DNA of 64,000 bases from Ignavibacteria bacterium. Its GTDB lineage: Bacteria; Bacteroidota; Ignavibacteria; Kapaibacteriales; UBA4661. Position 1 is the stretch's first letter, and the number at the start of each line of letters is the position of its first letter. Positions 9,840 to 17,618 of this stretch are shown here, one piece after another. Below the pieces are notes generated by a model that was given only the letters and a program-made list of their open reading frames with translations, had not been told where the DNA came from and searched no databases. The position numbers and the translations under genes were made by a program. The stretch covers positions 1-64,000 of the forward strand of contig JACVZY010000059.1 in the NCBI GenBank assembly GCA_014654705.1, read 5' to 3'.

Positions 9840-11909
9840 TTATCCTTGTTGCTGCCATACCGAGGCAGTAATAGTGTGTGCTGCTTGGATAAGCTCTTCA
9901 ATATCCAGAATCATAATTACTCGCCCGTCACCCAAAATAGTGGAACCGGACATACCGCGAATATGACCAAGGTACTCGCCAAGCGATTTAATGACAATCT
10001 CCTTCTGCCCCAGTAGTTCATCCACTACCAAGCCAAGGCGCTTATCTGCAAGCCCGACAACAACAACATAGCGGTTCTCAAGCGTGTCATCGGCTGGGGC
10101 TTTGTTCGCTTTGTCTGCATCTGCTACAGGGGTGTTCAGGACTTTATCCATCCGAATAAGTGGGAACACCTGATTACGGATACGGATAACTTCGTTTTGA
10201 TTGACACTGTAAATTTGGTTTAAGTCGGTATTGACTACCTCCACGACAGCACTGAGCGGCAATGCGTAGATTTCTGAGTGAACCCGTACTAGCAAGCCTT
10301 GGATAATTGCTAGGGTGAGCGGTAGTTTAATGGTAAAGGTTGTACCGGCACCAATTTTGGAATCAACTTCAATAATTCCTTTTAACTTTTGGATATTGGT
10401 ACGTACAACGTCCATGCCCACGCCGCGACCAGAAACACTGGTTACTTTCTCGGCGGTACTGAAACCGGGCATAAAAATAAGGCTAAAGGCATCTCTATCG
10501 GTCATCGTCTGGAGCTGCTCATTTGTAATCAAGCCCTTTTCTAATGCCTTGCGCTTGAGCATCTCAGGGTCAATACCCTTACCGTCGTCAATAATACTCA
10601 CGACAATATGATTACCTTCATGTTGCGCATCCAGAATCAGCGTACCTTTATTATTTTTTCCGGTTTTTTCTCGTTCACCCGGATGCTCAATGCCATGATC
10701 ACATGAATTACGAATCATGTGCACGAGCGGGTCGTTCAGTTCTTCGATAATACCTCGGTCAAGCTCGGTTTCTTCGCCACGCAAGACAAGTTCAATATCT
10801 TTACCAAATTCTTTAGAAAGGTCGCGAACAATACGTGGTGCTTTTTGAAAAATCTTAGAAATCGGCACCATCCGAGTTTTCATAATTGCCGATTGCAATT
10901 CTGTCGTAATGAAGTCTATTGTAGAACTGGTCTCTTGCAACTCACGCAAAAAGTCGTGGTTTTCATAGCGTTGCATAAGCTCTTGAGTTACCTGAGCGAG
11001 ACGGTTACGACCAAGTACCAACTCACCCGACAAATCCATAAGAGTTTCTAAGCGATTGACATCAACGCGAATGGTTGTCTCTGTTGCTGCGGCGACTGCC
11101 TTCTTGTCGTCCGGCGCGGGAGCATCTTTCGCTATGGGTGCTGCTGGCGGGGCTTTCTTAGCAGCTATCGGTTCGGCTGCTTTTGGGGCAACGGAAGCAG
11201 GGGCAGTAACGATAGGTTCTGGCTGTTTTGCTGATTCGGGTGCAGAAGTCACAGGAGGCGTTACTACAGCAGATGCGGTATCATTTGCCGCAGCCGGAGC
11301 AGATGGTTGCATCGCTTGGTTAATTTCAGCAAAAGCGTTTGCAATCATCAAAAGCTCATCGTCAGTAAAGTAGTCGCCCTGAGTACCAAAGGATTTGTCG
11401 TTTAGAATATTGTCCACAAGCGTTGGCGAACCCGCCGAAGGTGCTGCTGCGGGAGTTGTTGTCGGTGCAGCGGCAGGTGCTGATACGCTCGTGGCAGTTT
11501 TAGGGGCTGCATCGGGGTGCCCAATTTTCGTGAGTTTCTCCATTGTTTTGGAGTAATCTACCGGCTCAAGATCGGCGGCTTGTGCCTTTTTGAGAAGCAT
11601 TTTTAGCCAATCGTACACTTCCAAAAGTGCATCAACAATTTCAGCATTAACCTTGAGCTCAGCCTTGCGGAGTTTGTTGAGAATATCCTCGGCGTGGTGT
11701 GTAATCTCCGTTATCTGCTCAAACCCCATGAAGGACGACGTTCCTTTAATGGTGTGAAAACTGCGAAAAACGGAGTTCAGCAGATCAAAGTTTTCCGCTT
11801 GTGACTCCAATTGCATCAAGTCTTGGTCGAGGGTATCGAGAATTTCTTGAGTTTCAATAAGAAAACTGTCAAGAAGTTCCTTCATTTCGTTATCGAGAGC
11901 GCCTGACAT
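9840..11909 (-). CDS. cheA: Chemotaxis histidine kinase CheA
   Basis: The receptor-coupled kinase that phosphorylates CheY and CheB. The P1 Hpt domain (1-110) has the phosphorylated His52 in FRSFHTIKGTSS. Residues about 130-285 are an alanine/proline-rich linker with one short helical, acidic segment at about 163-203; no ordinary P2 CheY-binding domain is evident. Dimerisation (P3) and kinase (P4) domains follow, with the N box IRNSCDHGIEH, DDGKGIDP and GRGVGMDVV. The C-terminal P5 domain is CheW-like. The 689-residue length is typical. It is preceded by the CheZ-like gene (88-base gap) and followed by cheB on the same strand. No chemoreceptor gene is in the window. Confidence 0.96.
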   Translation of the reverse strand: MSGALDNEMKELLDSFLIETQEILDTLDQDLMQLESQAENFDLLNSVFRSFHTIKGTSSFMGFEQITEITHHAEDILNKLRKAELKVNAEIVDALLEVYDWLKMLLKKAQAADLEPVDYSKTMEKLTKIGHPDAAPKTATSVSAPAAAPTTTPAAAPSAGSPTLVDNILNDKSFGTQGDYFTDDELLMIANAFAEINQAMQPSAPAAANDTASAVVTPPVTSAPESAKQPEPIVTAPASVAPKAAEPIAAKKAPPAAPIAKDAPAPDDKKAVAAATETTIRVDVNRLETLMDLSGELVLGRNRLAQVTQELMQRYENHDFLRELQETSSTIDFITTELQSAIMKTRMVPISKIFQKAPRIVRDLSKEFGKDIELVLRGEETELDRGIIEELNDPLVHMIRNSCDHGIEHPGEREKTGKNNKGTLILDAQHEGNHIVVSIIDDGKGIDPEMLKRKALEKGLITNEQLQTMTDRDAFSLIFMPGFSTAEKVTSVSGRGVGMDVVRTNIQKLKGIIEVDSKIGAGTTFTIKLPLTLAIIQGLLVRVHSEIYALPLSAVVEVVNTDLNQIYSVNQNEVIRIRNQVFPLIRMDKVLNTPVADADKANKAPADDTLENRYVVVVGLADKRLGLVVDELLGQKEIVIKSLGEYLGHIRGMSGSTILGDGRVIMILDIEELIQAAHTITASVWQQQG

Positions 11910-11997
11910 AATGGTACTTTGGACGATAAACGGTAGGTGTGTCGTGAGTTAAAACTAGAAAGCGTAGAGGTTTGAAAAGGGGCAAAAGGTATTGATG

Positions 11998-13119
11998 TTA
12001 TTTGAACAATGCATCAATATCATCCTGCGATGCCGCCTCATTAGCTTTGCCTCCGCCGAAAAGTGCGTCGATATCATCTTGCGAAGCAGGGTCAACAGAC
12101 GGCGTTGGTGTGCTGGATGGCGCAGCGCTTGGCGAAGGCGTTTGGGCAGAATTTATCTGGCTTAGAAGTGCGTCAATATCATTTTGTGATGAAATGCCCC
12201 TTGGTGAGGGTGCTGAAGCAAGTGCTGAAGCGCCACCACCATCGTGAAACGACGCGAGAATAGAATCTACGTCATTTTGACGATTGGGGTCGCCGGAAAG
12301 TGCAGAGCCGACATCAGAGTCATATGCAATGGCTCGGTGTAGCGACGAAACTTGCGTAGCATGAGTTTCTTCCTGTATCGGGCGGCGGGTAGAGGCGGTG
12401 ATAAGTTCACCAATTTCCGTATTACGGAAATGCACCATAATCTCGCCGAGCTTGTTCTGTACAGTTTGAAGCAAACTATTGACAGCCGCAAGCTGCTGAG
12501 AAGTAATATCTTGGACTTGCAGAGACATCATAATCTGTGTAGAGTCCATGCGAATACTTTCGAGAAGTTTTTCGGAATTATTCACTAACTCTTCTGAAAC
12601 TTCAGGCTTTTGCAGTACTGCTACGGCAGATTTGATATTATCCACATAGTGTGCTGAGGAGTGGCCGCCTTCGCGGTTTTCGATTTTCCGAATCACGTCA
12701 ATGATACGTGAGTACACAGAATCTTTCTCTTCCGTTGCTATGGTTTCATTTCTTTGAAGCTCATTCACGGCTTCAATAATCTTTTCGTGCTCGGAACGGT
12801 TTTGGCGCTGCATCTGGATAAGTTGCTTCATGTTTGAACTTATCACATCAGCTTTGTAACTCAGACCATCAAGCGTATCCAATATTTCAGTCGTCGCAAG
12901 TTCCGTAGCTTTCGTTACCGAAGAGAGTTGCTGTGCCGCCTTGGGCATCTTGGAGAGATTTTCTTCAATAGAAGCATTGATATTCTCCAGCAACGGCGTT
13001 ACCTCCCTGATAAAAAGGAATACCTCTTCTAAAAAAGGGATGACGCGCTGTCCGAACACAAAGAGTGCTTTTAGCTCTTCGGTTTTGTGCAGCATTTCAT
13101 TAATTTCACCTACACGCAT
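11998..13119 (-). CDS. cheZ: CheZ-like CheY-phosphate phosphatase with four FliM-like C-terminal peptides
   Basis: Predicted to dephosphorylate CheY-P. Residues 1-240 are almost wholly helical, as in CheZ. They contain LQVQDITSQQL at 200-210, matching the CheZ catalytic motif D-x-x-x-Q (here D204 and Q208; D143 and Q147 in E. coli CheZ). The protein is 373 residues against about 214 in E. coli, because residues 245-373 form a disordered Pro/Ser/Ala tail. This tail has four copies of a short peptide like the FliM N-terminus: QNDVDSILA, QNDIDALLS, QDDIDALF and QDDIDALF. In FliM that motif binds CheY-P. The gene lies between cheY and cheA. Catalytic role is inferred; the motif copies are plain in the sequence. 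Confidence 0.8.
   Translation of the reverse strand: MRVGEINEMLHKTEELKALFVFGQRVIPFLEEVFLFIREVTPLLENINASIEENLSKMPKAAQQLSSVTKATELATTEILDTLDGLSYKADVISSNMKQLIQMQRQNRSEHEKIIEAVNELQRNETIATEEKDSVYSRIIDVIRKIENREGGHSSAHYVDNIKSAVAVLQKPEVSEELVNNSEKLLESIRMDSTQIMMSLQVQDITSQQLAAVNSLLQTVQNKLGEIMVHFRNTEIGELITASTRRPIQEETHATQVSSLHRAIAYDSDVGSALSGDPNRQNDVDSILASFHDGGGASALASAPSPRGISSQNDIDALLSQINSAQTPSPSAAPSSTPTPSVDPASQDDIDALFGGGKANEAASQDDIDALFK
12001..12279 (-). repeat. Four FliM-type (Q-[ND]-D-[IV]-D-[AS]-[LI]-[LF]) peptide repeats in the CheZ-like tail
   Basis: In the CheZ-like protein the peptides fall at residues 281-289, 312-320, 347-354 and 365-372, the last ending one residue before the stop. Spacing is uneven (31, 35 and 18 residues) and the linkers are Pro/Ser/Ala-rich. 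The FliM N-terminal CheY-binding peptide has the consensus SQ-[AD]-EIDALL. Confidence 0.75.
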
Positions 13120-13496
13120 AATGGACAGTCTCCGGTGTGATGCGGGTACAGAAATGAAGGCAAAAGAGTGAAAACAAGCAACAGTGTTCTACGCAATAGA
13201 CAAGGGAACACGTACTGAGAAGTTGAGCGGTTCAAACAACGCAGGTTTCTGACATTCTTTTTGCATCCAAAGTTGATTTGTTGGTGCAATTAATTCCTCA
13301 ATTACTGTGCCGAATCACTTCCTAGAAAGCGATAAGACATCAATTGATCAAGTAAAAAGATTGCATCGCAGATAATCCAGGCTATGCCTCTTTGAGAGAC
13401 AGGCTCATAAAGAAAAGCGAAAAGATTAGATTATACAAGTCTAATTCGTGCAGAGCCGAAGCTCAAGCATGAGTAGAACCTGATACGACCATCATC
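13120..13496. other. Intergenic region between cheY and the CheZ-like gene
   Basis: A 377-base gap, by far the largest in the chemotaxis block. No open frame or RNA gene is recognisable. A weak inverted repeat, ATTAGA/TCTAAT, lies near 13424-13444. A promoter for the downstream cheZ-cheA-cheB set is expected here but I cannot place one with confidence. Confidence 0.4.
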
Positions 13497-13865
13497 TTAC
13501 GCATTTGGCACAATAGCCTGAATCTTTTCTTTGAGGACAGCCGGCGTAAACGGCTTTACAATGTAGTTATTCACTTTAGCTTGAAGCGCTTGCACAATAT
13601 CTTCTTTGATACCGCGCGTCGTGACCATCAGAACAGGAAGAGTACCAAAGGTCGCATCATTACGAATCGCTTTTGTTAATTCCAGACCGTTCATATTTGG
13701 CATATTCCAGTCCGTAATTACAAAATCAATTTTTTCCGTATAGAGAATTGCAAGCGCGTCTTGCCCGTCGCTCGCCTCAACCACATCATTGTAGCCAAAA
13801 CTGTGAAGCGCATTGATTACAATGCGGCGCATCGTTGGCGAGTCATCAACAACAAGAAATTTCAT
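13497..13865 (-). CDS. cheY: Chemotaxis response regulator CheY (copy 1)
   Basis: A single receiver domain of 122 residues with no output domain. Its phospho-acceptor is Asp52 in ITDWNMPNMNG, almost the same as the classical enterobacterial CheY segment. The acidic pair Asp7/Asp8, the switch threonines at 82-83 and Lys104 in IVKPF are all present. Phosphorylated by CheA, it would bind the flagellar switch or another motor and the FliM-like peptides of the CheZ-like protein. Of the two receivers here it is the better match to motor-binding CheY. It follows the second receiver gene by 104 bases on the same strand. Confidence 0.92.
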   Translation of the reverse strand: MKFLVVDDSPTMRRIVINALHSFGYNDVVEASDGQDALAILYTEKIDFVITDWNMPNMNGLELTKAIRNDATFGTLPVLMVTTRGIKEDIVQALQAKVNNYIVKPFTPAVLKEKIQAIVPNA

Positions 13866-13923
13866 AGCAACTCGTTAGTAAATAAGTTGATAGATATAAG
13901 AAGTCTGTTTATTCTTCAGTAAT

Positions 13924-13942
13924 TGTGTACGAAGTGTACACA
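13924..13942. repeat. Short perfect inverted repeat between the two cheY genes
   Basis: TGTGTAC (13924-13930) and GTACACA (13936-13942) form a 7-bp palindrome with a 5-base centre, about 60 bases upstream of the cheY copy 1 start. There is no T tract, so an operator or mRNA hairpin is more likely than a terminator. No function is known. Confidence 0.3.
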
Positions 13943-13969
13943 GTAATATAAAAGCAGGAAAAGAATTTA

Positions 13970-14332
13970 TCAAATGTATTTTGATACCTCGTACTGAATC
14001 TTTTTCATATTGAACGGTTTAACGATATAAGAATTTGCCCCTGCTTGCATTCCGCGTTCAATATATTGCACGTCTGCCAAGGACGATAAGATAATTATTG
14101 GCAAATCGCTATACATCGGATTATCACGAATTGTTCGTACTAATTCAAAACCATCAACATTGGGCATATTTAGATCGGTAATTACCAAATCCACTTTTTC
14201 TTTAGGTAGAATCTCCAGCGCATCCATACCATCCACAGCCGAAATAACCCGGTAGCCACCAGATTTCAGCGACAATGCGATAAACTTTCGCACCGACATG
14301 GAATCATCCACTGTAAGAATTGTTTTTTTCAT
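13970..14332 (-). CDS. CheY-like single-domain response regulator (copy 2)
   Basis: A second stand-alone receiver of 120 residues. The phospho-acceptor is Asp53 in ITDLNMPNVDG, with Asp9/Asp10 for metal binding, Ser83/Ser84 at the switch position and Lys105 in IVKPF. It has TDLNMP where copy 1 has TDWNMP, a feature often seen in receivers acting as phosphate sinks or in non-motor branches, though this is only suggestive. It lies between cheR and cheY copy 1, on the same strand. One copy may compete for CheA phosphate or regulate a different target. Confidence 0.88.
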   Translation of the reverse strand: MKKTILTVDDSMSVRKFIALSLKSGGYRVISAVDGMDALEILPKEKVDLVITDLNMPNVDGFELVRTIRDNPMYSDLPIIILSSLADVQYIERGMQAGANSYIVKPFNMKKIQYEVSKYI

Positions 14333-14420
14333 AATAATCTTTTAACATTCCAAACGGGAAACGGTATTGCGTGATTTCATCTACTTACAAAGTATCTGCA
14401 CATACGACAATTTCAACCTG

Positions 14421-15521
14421 TCACTCTTTTTTGTATGCAATGGTCTTTGGAAAATGAACAAGTTTGAATGCTTTCGATACGCCATGCAGGGACTCGGAAT
14501 AACCAATAAATAAATATCCCGTTTTATTCAGCGCGTCGTACAAATCGGCAACGACTTGCTGCTTGGCGATAGTATCGAAGTATATGAGGACATTACAGCA
14601 AAAAATCACATCAAACCCCGTCATCGTACGCATGGTAGGAGTATCATAGAGGTTGATGCACATGAATTTTACTTGGCTGCGTACTTCGGGCGTAAGGACG
14701 TATTTATCGCCCTCGCGGGTAAAATACTTGTTCAGATAATGCGCGGGCATGTTCCGAACAGAATACTCTTTGAACACCCCTGTACGGGCTTTTTCCAGTA
14801 CAGCCGTATTAATATCGCTACCAACAATTTCAAAAGTAAATCCCGGAAACTGTGGTTTGATGCGCTCCAGAATAAGCATAGACATCGTATAGGCTTCTTC
14901 GCCCGATGACGATGCCGCACTCCAAATACGGAGCTTTTTATTACCCTGCGCCTGTTTTGCTTTCAAAATTTCCGGTAGAATAACTTGCTCTAACGCCTCG
15001 AACTGTGGTGGATTGCGAAAGAAATATGTCTCGTTAATTGTTACCACCTCAAAGAGGCTTGGTAACTCTTCTCGTGCTGCTGCCGAGGTTGAAATAAGAC
15101 GAAAATACTCATCGAAGGTCGAAAGATTATGCGCTTCAAGGCGTTTTGCAATGCGCCCCTCAAGCAGATATTTTTTGTTCTCGGTAAAAGAAATTCCACA
15201 CTGCTCATAAATAAAATCCCTGAACCGCTTAAACATTGCCTCATCCATCTTCGGCGCATTACTATTGTCAAGGTTTAACAGCGACGGCGGGATAAAAATC
15301 TGCCCCAATTGGCTTTTATCGAATGTGCTCCCGGCTCGTACTGCGTTCCCATCTGCTGTCCCAGGTACCGTCCCGGCAGTGCCGGGTGGCAACGCAGACG
15401 CACCAGTACCCGATTCTGAAGAATCCGGCTGCGGGGCGGAAGGACGATGATTTGTACCTCCCTGTCCAAAACGAAATTTATCGAACAAGTCTGATGCCAT
15501 GGTGGTGTAATGCGTGAACAA
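14421..15521 (-). CDS. cheR: Chemoreceptor glutamate methyltransferase CheR
   Basis: Methylates receptor glutamates with S-adenosylmethionine, opposing CheB. The helical CheR-N domain starts near residue 92 (MDEAMFKRFRDFIYEQCG) and the SAM-binding domain follows, with LRIWSAASSSGEEAYT and later FDVIFCCNVLIYFD. At 366 residues it is longer than E. coli CheR (286) because of an N-terminal extension of about 90 residues rich in Gly, Pro, Ala and Ser. Two ATG codons are possible, at 15521 and 15500; the second begins MASDLFDKFRFG, and neither has a clear ribosome site. It follows the HEAT-repeat gene by 22 bases, so the two are probably one operon. Confidence 0.92.
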   Translation of the reverse strand: MFTHYTTMASDLFDKFRFGQGGTNHRPSAPQPDSSESGTGASALPPGTAGTVPGTADGNAVRAGSTFDKSQLGQIFIPPSLLNLDNSNAPKMDEAMFKRFRDFIYEQCGISFTENKKYLLEGRIAKRLEAHNLSTFDEYFRLISTSAAAREELPSLFEVVTINETYFFRNPPQFEALEQVILPEILKAKQAQGNKKLRIWSAASSSGEEAYTMSMLILERIKPQFPGFTFEIVGSDINTAVLEKARTGVFKEYSVRNMPAHYLNKYFTREGDKYVLTPEVRSQVKFMCINLYDTPTMRTMTGFDVIFCCNVLIYFDTIAKQQVVADLYDALNKTGYLFIGYSESLHGVSKAFKLVHFPKTIAYKKE

Positions 15522-15543
15522 GCATGAGTAGGGACAATATCAT

Positions 15544-16839
15544 TTAGGGAAGCACAACTTCCCGTACATTATAGAACCGCACAAATTGCACGGCATCTTC
15601 GACACGATGCTCTTCATCTGAAATAATCTCGTCTGAAAGCAGATGAATAGCCGCGTCTCGACTGACAGCAAGCAAGAATTCAATAATATCGCGGCGGTGG
15701 TCTTGCACAACTGCCGAGTACTGGCGCATAACAGCCTGAATAGCAATAGCACCATTTTCACCATGCACAGGTGGGAGTAATTCTGCTAAAAAGCCCAGTA
15801 TTTCAGTCATCTGTACATTTGATTCATCAAGAACCTGAAACAAACGATCGAAAAACTCTCGTGCCACAGCCGGAGTAGAGTTCACAAGCACTATCGAAAG
15901 AATATGCTTTTGCGTCTCAGGATTGTTACGAGTGATTTCGTGGAGAAGCGCAGGCACATCATCTTCGTCGTACGACTTGCCAAGTGCCAATAAGCCTGCA
16001 ATGCGCGTATCTGGCTCGTCGTCTAAGAGTGCTTGGTATGCAATGTTCCTGAGTTCATCGGGCAGTTCGACGGCAATTTGTAAACGAAAAGCAATACTGT
16101 ATATTGTCCTGAGCAATACAGATTGAACATCGGCACTCACTTTGGGCAGAAGTACGAGAAGTTTATGAGCAATCCCAATTTCGTCGGCGCAAACGGCAAG
16201 TGCATCAATTGCACTAATCTGAACAAACTCATCCGGCTCATCCATGAGTTTGAGCAAAAATTCTTGAGCCTGCTTGCCGCCTAAGTTACCAATAGCAGCA
16301 ATCACGTAGGGGCGTACAATCTCGTCGTCATACATCGCCACGATGTCGCCCAGATGCTCCACCGCTTTCAAGAAACCGAGGGATTCTACGGCGGCGCATC
16401 GTACATTGTCATCTACATCGCTCAGGAGTTTGCGTACGTGCGGTATAGCGGCAGGATTATTGCTCAACCCAATAATATCACATGCAAACTTTCTATTATC
16501 TTCCTTCGGGTCGGATAAATACGGATATAGCGCATCTACGGCGGCGGCACCGAACTTGAGCAGCACATCGCCGGCAAGGTTTCGTACTTCAATATCTTCC
16601 TTGGTAATAAGGGGTGCAACAGCCTCAGCCCGAATAGGTATAGGAACATTATTCGCCCGCTCTAAGGCGAGTGCGCAAATATCCCGCACACCTTTGTCGG
16701 TATCGGTCAGTCCTTTGGCGAAGGCAATAATGACTTCGCGGTCGGAGAGATTCAACCCTATTAATTCCTCTGCCGCGCGACGACGAACAGAGGCATCACT
16801 AGCTGTCAACATCAATGAAATACGGTCTTGTGCGCTCAT
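15544..16839 (-). CDS. HEAT-repeat protein of the chemotaxis locus
   Basis: A 431-residue soluble protein made of roughly ten tandem helical HEAT/PBS-lyase-like repeats, for example segments starting DIEVRNLAGDVLLKFG, DNVRCAAVESLGFLK and EFVQISAIDALAVC. No signal peptide, membrane segment or catalytic motif is seen. Such solenoids normally serve as protein-binding scaffolds. Its place between cheW and cheR, 22 bases from cheR, suggests a role in the signalling array, for example in adaptation or localisation of Che proteins. HEAT proteins are not standard Che components. The fold is confident; the function is unknown. Confidence 0.8.
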   Translation of the reverse strand: MSAQDRISLMLTASDASVRRRAAEELIGLNLSDREVIIAFAKGLTDTDKGVRDICALALERANNVPIPIRAEAVAPLITKEDIEVRNLAGDVLLKFGAAAVDALYPYLSDPKEDNRKFACDIIGLSNNPAAIPHVRKLLSDVDDNVRCAAVESLGFLKAVEHLGDIVAMYDDEIVRPYVIAAIGNLGGKQAQEFLLKLMDEPDEFVQISAIDALAVCADEIGIAHKLLVLLPKVSADVQSVLLRTIYSIAFRLQIAVELPDELRNIAYQALLDDEPDTRIAGLLALGKSYDEDDVPALLHEITRNNPETQKHILSIVLVNSTPAVAREFFDRLFQVLDESNVQMTEILGFLAELLPPVHGENGAIAIQAVMRQYSAVVQDHRRDIIEFLLAVSRDAAIHLLSDEIISDEEHRVEDAVQFVRFYNVREVVLP

Positions 16840-16986
16840 GGCTACAGTTCACAGTGGTAGAAAAAACATCAGTACCCACCAATAGTAATAGTAGCTGTTT
16901 TTAGATATGCTGTGCTCTCTTCTTCAAGTCTTTGTGCAGCATATTGTAACAGATATTACCTCTTTATCATATTCGAGACATTATTC

Positions 16987-17481
16987 TTAAAGCGCCTGCA
17001 GCTCTGCTGATGAGAGAGCTTTCTCAAGGTTGAGCAGAATAAGAAGGCGGTCATCCATTTTGCCCACTCCTTCGATATAGTCAGAGCTAATGCCGGCTAC
17101 GATTGGCGGTGGTGGGTCAACCACACTTTGGGGAATCCGCAGCACTTCCCGCACTGAATCTACGATAAAGCCGACCGTCTTGGAGAGAATCTCAACGACG
17201 ATAATGCGCGTGTTTTTGTCATGTTGTGATGGCGGCATTCCAAAACGCTTCCGTAGGTCAACAATCGGTATCACCTTGCCGCGCAAGTTAATTACGCCTT
17301 CAATAAAATGCGGTGAATTCGGTACGCGCGTCACCGATGTAGTGCGGTTAATCTCCTGTACTCGGAGAATATCAATACCAAATTCTTCTTTGCCTAACGT
17401 GAAACTAACGAGCTGCAGCACTTCTTCGCTGCTGCTGCCCTGCTCACGTTTGTCGGTGCTTTTGTCAAAAGCTGTTTGCAT
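16987..17481 (-). CDS. cheW: Chemotaxis adaptor protein CheW
   Basis: Couples CheA to chemoreceptors. The 164-residue protein is one CheW (SH3-like double barrel) domain, with LVSFTLGKEEFGIDILRVQEI near residues 25-45, an IEGVINLRGKVIPIVDLRKRF block, and IPQSVVDPPPP near 117-127. The first 20 or so residues are charged and Ser-rich. It is flanked by the sigma-54 regulator upstream (137-base gap) and the HEAT-repeat gene downstream (147-base gap), all on the minus strand. It is the only CheW in the window apart from the CheA P5 domain. Confidence 0.94.
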   Translation of the reverse strand: MQTAFDKSTDKREQGSSSEEVLQLVSFTLGKEEFGIDILRVQEINRTTSVTRVPNSPHFIEGVINLRGKVIPIVDLRKRFGMPPSQHDKNTRIIVVEILSKTVGFIVDSVREVLRIPQSVVDPPPPIVAGISSDYIEGVGKMDDRLLILLNLEKALSSAELQAL

Positions 17482-17618
17482 AGACGTATTCCTCGCTCAA
17501 GAGTGTGGTCGGGTGCAATAAAAATCGCGTGAAAAAAGGTTGAGTTTTAATATACAATTTTGTTCTTTTACCCACAACGTTCTTGCAGGAAAATTCTTTG
17601 TTACGAGGGGAGAAATGC

